From UBA1351 sp964627665 (GTDB lineage Bacteria > Bacillota > Clostridia > Lachnospirales > Vallitaleaceae): DNA of 64,000 bases. Shown here piece by piece: positions 61,558-64,000 of the stretch. The translations under genes and the position numbers were made by a program. The notes under the pieces were generated by a model. It was not told the DNA's origin, searched no databases, and was given only the letters and a program-made list of their open reading frames with translations. The stretch's first letter is position 1; the number at the start of each line of letters is the position of its first letter. The stretch spans positions 12,133 to 76,132 of the forward strand of contig CAZVKG010000009.1 of the NCBI GenBank assembly GCA_964627665.1, in the 5' to 3' direction.

Positions 61558-62688
61558 TTACGAACTTTTCATACGTTGTTTTTCTTTGTACATGCGTTGA
61601 TCAATTTCATGAACAAATGCATCTGATGAAAGTTCCGAGTCGACGTCGTATATGCCGTATCCTATACTTAAGTATATTTTGTAGGGATATTTTAGCCTTT
61701 GATTTTCTTTGTCTACAAGCAGATGGATATGGCGTGCTGTTTTTTTGATTTCTGATTCAGCATCGGTTTTTAGAATCACACAAAATTCATCACCACCATA
61801 GCGTATCAAAATATCTTCTTTTTCAATTGCCAATTCTATCAGCTTTGCAATACGAATTAATGCTTCATCACCTTCTTTATGACCAAATGTATCATTAATC
61901 ACCTTAAAGTCGTTAACATCAATCATCATCATGGAGAAAGAATGTTTTTTATTTGATTTTTGTATTTTATCTGTCAGTGCACCTTCTAATTTTTTTCGAT
62001 TATAAACCCCTGTCAAATGATCAACATATAGACTTCGGTTTTGTATATTCAGCAAAATCATTAAGACCGATAAGGTCACACTATTAAGTATGAAGGAAAA
62101 TCCATAGATGAATCCTTGTAAAAGAACGCCTATTAATGGCGGAAAAATAAAAAACAGCATTGTATAGTAATGCTTATGTTCAATACGTTGTCGATGGTAC
62201 ATAATATAAAATATAGTAAAAACAAGGATTCCCATTGCCAATAGATTTGGAATAATAAAGAGTGAACCTCGATAATATATGTTTCTAGAATCAATATAAT
62301 AATACCAACCTGTATTTTGTGAAATGATGACAAGTAGAATATTTAGCCCTACGATAAAACCTCCACATATTAATATTTTTTGTCGATTAGCATTTTCTTC
62401 CCAAATATAGGTATACACATAGTAGAACCAAAACAAAGGAAGAATTGGATTCATCACAAAAACCATAAAATTTCCTATTTGATTAAATAAAGGAAAAAAA
62501 GGGAAAATATATCCGTCACATCGACTCATTGCATCAAAAAGTAACAATACAAATAAAATCCGAATCATAATGAGGAAAATACGATTCAGTTCTGATTTTT
62601 CATCACTATTCTTTTTTGAATGAACATACATAGCAATAAGTAAAAGCAATGAATATCCATTAATGATTACGTTCGCTTGTAACCCCAT
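61558..62688 (-). CDS. Membrane diguanylate cyclase (GGDEF)
   Basis: 376 residues. The N-terminal 205 form about seven transmembrane helices. The GGDEF domain (about 215-376) has DHLTGVYNRKKLE, VNDFKVINDTFGHKEGD and RYGGDEFCVIL, a complete active site for making cyclic di-GMP. The RxxD inhibitory site is absent (ExxD in that position), so product feedback may be lacking. It opposes the HD-GYP hydrolase encoded nearby but lies 91 bases upstream of that operon. AGGTGAT precedes the ATG. Confidence 0.92.
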   Translation of the reverse strand: MGLQANVIINGYSLLLLIAMYVHSKKNSDEKSELNRIFLIMIRILFVLLLFDAMSRCDGYIFPFFPLFNQIGNFMVFVMNPILPLFWFYYVYTYIWEENANRQKILICGGFIVGLNILLVIISQNTGWYYYIDSRNIYYRGSLFIIPNLLAMGILVFTIFYIMYHRQRIEHKHYYTMLFFIFPPLIGVLLQGFIYGFSFILNSVTLSVLMILLNIQNRSLYVDHLTGVYNRKKLEGALTDKIQKSNKKHSFSMMMIDVNDFKVINDTFGHKEGDEALIRIAKLIELAIEKEDILIRYGGDEFCVILKTDAESEIKKTARHIHLLVDKENQRLKYPYKIYLSIGYGIYDVDSELSSDAFVHEIDQRMYKEKQRMKSS

Positions 62689-62707
62689 AATATCACCTAC
62701 TTATTTA

Positions 62708-63229
62708 CTATTTATATTCCCATAATCCTTTATTGTTTAATTTAGCCTCATCTTCTAATACTTTGAATTCATCAACATATTTTACATTTGGTGGATATGT
62801 TGCAACCGTCGCATGTCCTTTTTCAACTAAGGTCATATTTAGCATTGCACCATTATAATATACATAGGCTAAAACACGTCCATATTGATCCCGCTCTTGT
62901 ACATCTAGCTCTAATTCAACCGTTTTACCTTCAACTAGTGATTTTGTGTAATCGCTGGCTATATCTCCATAGGGAACATTTTTTTTACTATCCGGATGTA
63001 CTGATTCCGGTGTATCAATCCCAATCAAACGCACACGTTCTTCGACATTGTCAATCAAAATAATTAATGTGTCTCCATCAACTACGCGTACAACTTGATA
63101 TTCACCTTCGATATTGGCGGAACTCGAAGAACCATTTGACGATTCATCTATTCCAAAATAAATAGCAATAACAGCTATGACAAAGCTAATTATTGCTTTT
63201 TGAAGTTTCTTCTTTTGTTTTGTACTCAT
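62708..63229 (-). CDS. Thermonuclease-family secreted nuclease
   Basis: 173 residues. N-terminal lysine-rich stretch and one hydrophobic helix (about 10-25), a Ser-rich linker, then a staphylococcal nuclease-like OB fold (about 38-173) with VDGDTLIILI, catalytic Arg/Asp/Glu in RLIGIDTPES and Arg in QYGRVLAYVYY. Probably exported or held on the membrane surface to degrade nucleic acids. It precedes the GGDEF gene by 19 bases and may be co-transcribed; the functional link is unclear. Confidence 0.92.
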   Translation of the reverse strand: MSTKQKKKLQKAIISFVIAVIAIYFGIDESSNGSSSSANIEGEYQVVRVVDGDTLIILIDNVEERVRLIGIDTPESVHPDSKKNVPYGDIASDYTKSLVEGKTVELELDVQERDQYGRVLAYVYYNGAMLNMTLVEKGHATVATYPPNVKYVDEFKVLEDEAKLNNKGLWEYK

Positions 63230-63278
63230 AATAATCCTCTCAATCTAGTTCATATTGTGTAAGATTATTATATCATAA

Positions 63279-64000
63279 TTAGTATCTATTTTGAAATTTA
63301 TTTCTAATGATTATTGCCAGAGAATTCATGAAAAAGAGTGTTACCAGTAAAACAACACTGGTTGCCGCAGCTAAATTTGCATACTCTTTGGTAAGCACTG
63401 TATCAAGTGTCCAGTAATAAATTTGAATCGGTAACGCTGTAAAATCATCCATGATAGATGTCGGCATTTTTAAAATCAAAGTAGGTATGCCTAAAACAAC
63501 CAGTGGTGCAGTCTCTCCAATGGCACGTGATAAGGATAAAATAGATCCTGTCATAATACCGGGTAAAGCTGCCGGTAAGACAACTTTTCGAACTGTCGTC
63601 CATTTCGTTGCGCCAAGAGCATAAGACGCTTCACGCATGCTATTAGGTACAGCTCGAAGTGCTTCTTGACTTGAGACTACGATAATTGGTAAAACTAACA
63701 AGGACATTGTTAATCCTCCTGCCAATACACTCGAACCCAAATTAAGCATACGTCCAAATACTGTTAATCCTAATAATCCAAAGATAACTGAAGGCACTCC
63801 AGATAGATTTGAAATATTTGTATTAATCACATTTCGTATAAATCCTTTTTTCGAATATTCTTCCATATAAATAGCTGTTCCTAGTCCTAAAAAAAGCGTC
63901 ACCGGTGCAACCACTGTCATTAATAAAAGCGTACCCATAATAACGCTTTTTATACCTGCGCGTTCTGCACGTATGGATAATTTTCCCGTCAAAAATTCCC
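63279..64000 (-). CDS. pstA: Phosphate ABC transporter permease PstA (5' end outside window)
   Basis: Membrane subunit of the high-affinity phosphate importer. The visible 240 residues carry GLGTAIYMEEYSKKG, the PstA signature GLLGLTVFGRML region, and the coupling loop EASYALGATKWTTVRKVVLP. Reading continues in frame to the edge (EFLTGK), and the protein normally begins 30-60 residues earlier, so the TTG at 63992 is not the real start. pstC and pstS should lie beyond the edge; pstB is not seen downstream in this window. Confidence 0.93.
   Translation of the reverse strand, partial: EFLTGKLSIRAERAGIKSVIMGTLLLMTVVAPVTLFLGLGTAIYMEEYSKKGFIRNVINTNISNLSGVPSVIFGLLGLTVFGRMLNLGSSVLAGGLTMSLLVLPIIVVSSQEALRAVPNSMREASYALGATKWTTVRKVVLPAALPGIMTGSILSLSRAIGETAPLVVLGIPTLILKMPTSIMDDFTALPIQIYYWTLDTVLTKEYANLAAATSVVLLVTLFFMNSLAIIIRNKFQNRY

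Noticed and set aside
1..64000. CRISPR arrays, prophage or intact insertion sequences
   Set aside because: No regularly spaced repeats, phage structural genes, integrase or intact transposase with terminal repeats were found. The only transposase-like protein lacks catalytic residues.

Overview
The window comes from an A+T-rich, low-GC Gram-positive anaerobe, most likely a member of the Clostridia. Evidence: strong AGGAGG-type ribosome sites, sigma-A-like promoters with 17-base spacers, lipoprotein signal peptides, SLH-domain and YesM/YesN-type proteins, a NifD with the clostridial insertion, and the anaerobe-type nitrogenase order nifH-nifI1-nifI2-nifD-nifK-nifE-nifN-nifB. A Lachnospirales/Vallitaleaceae-like affiliation is only a guess. 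No rRNA, tRNA, CRISPR array or intact insertion sequence was seen.

Region 1 (1-10969, minus strand) is one compact molybdenum nitrogenase operon: nifH, two PII-like switches (nifI1, nifI2), nifDK, the cofactor scaffold nifEN, nifB, a thioredoxin-like [2Fe-2S] ferredoxin, homocitrate synthase nifV and molybdate uptake (modA, modB running off the edge). Genes overlap or nearly touch. A strong intrinsic terminator lies in the leader between the predicted promoter and nifH, so expression probably depends on regulated read-through. A superoxide dismutase gene diverges from it across a 600-base intergenic region.

Region 2 (12016-20663) holds a MacB/FtsX-type ABC system with an exported CARDB-like partner protein and a divergent OmpR/histidine-kinase pair, then a catalytically degenerate REP-type transposase-like protein in an apparent operon with thioredoxin reductase and a two-domain protein disulfide oxidoreductase. 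Region 3 (20712-24909) is leuC-leuD-ilvD plus an unknown gene, with inverted repeats over both predicted promoters. Then comes a cell-wall NlpC/P60 protein with SLH repeats fused to a DUF1294 membrane domain.

Region 4 (26718-41603) contains two CUT1 sugar import systems without their own ATPase. One (with a TIM-barrel isomerase) diverges from a YesM/YesN sensor pair. The other is joined to a GH65 phosphorylase and an amylosucrase-like GH13 enzyme and diverges from an AraC regulator. Region 5 (41625-45148) has a yybP-ykoY manganese riboswitch with its terminator in front of a Na+/Ca2+ exchanger, a DEAD-box helicase with a DEGD motif, and mreB.

Region 6 (45339-52519) is a CUT2 (ribose-type) transporter whose binding protein is frameshifted, preceded by a kinase, a NarL-type regulator and a membrane-anchored binding protein. 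Both promoters of this block carry the same TGACAA repeat pair, spaced 23 bases and set at the same distance from the -10 element. Region 7 (52568-64000) holds an aldo/keto reductase, a CoA-disulfide reductase with rhodanese domain and divergent LysR regulator, a signalling operon (hemerythrin/DUF438 protein, HD-GYP regulator, large hybrid kinase), a diguanylate cyclase, a secreted nuclease and the phosphate permease pstA, cut by the window edge.
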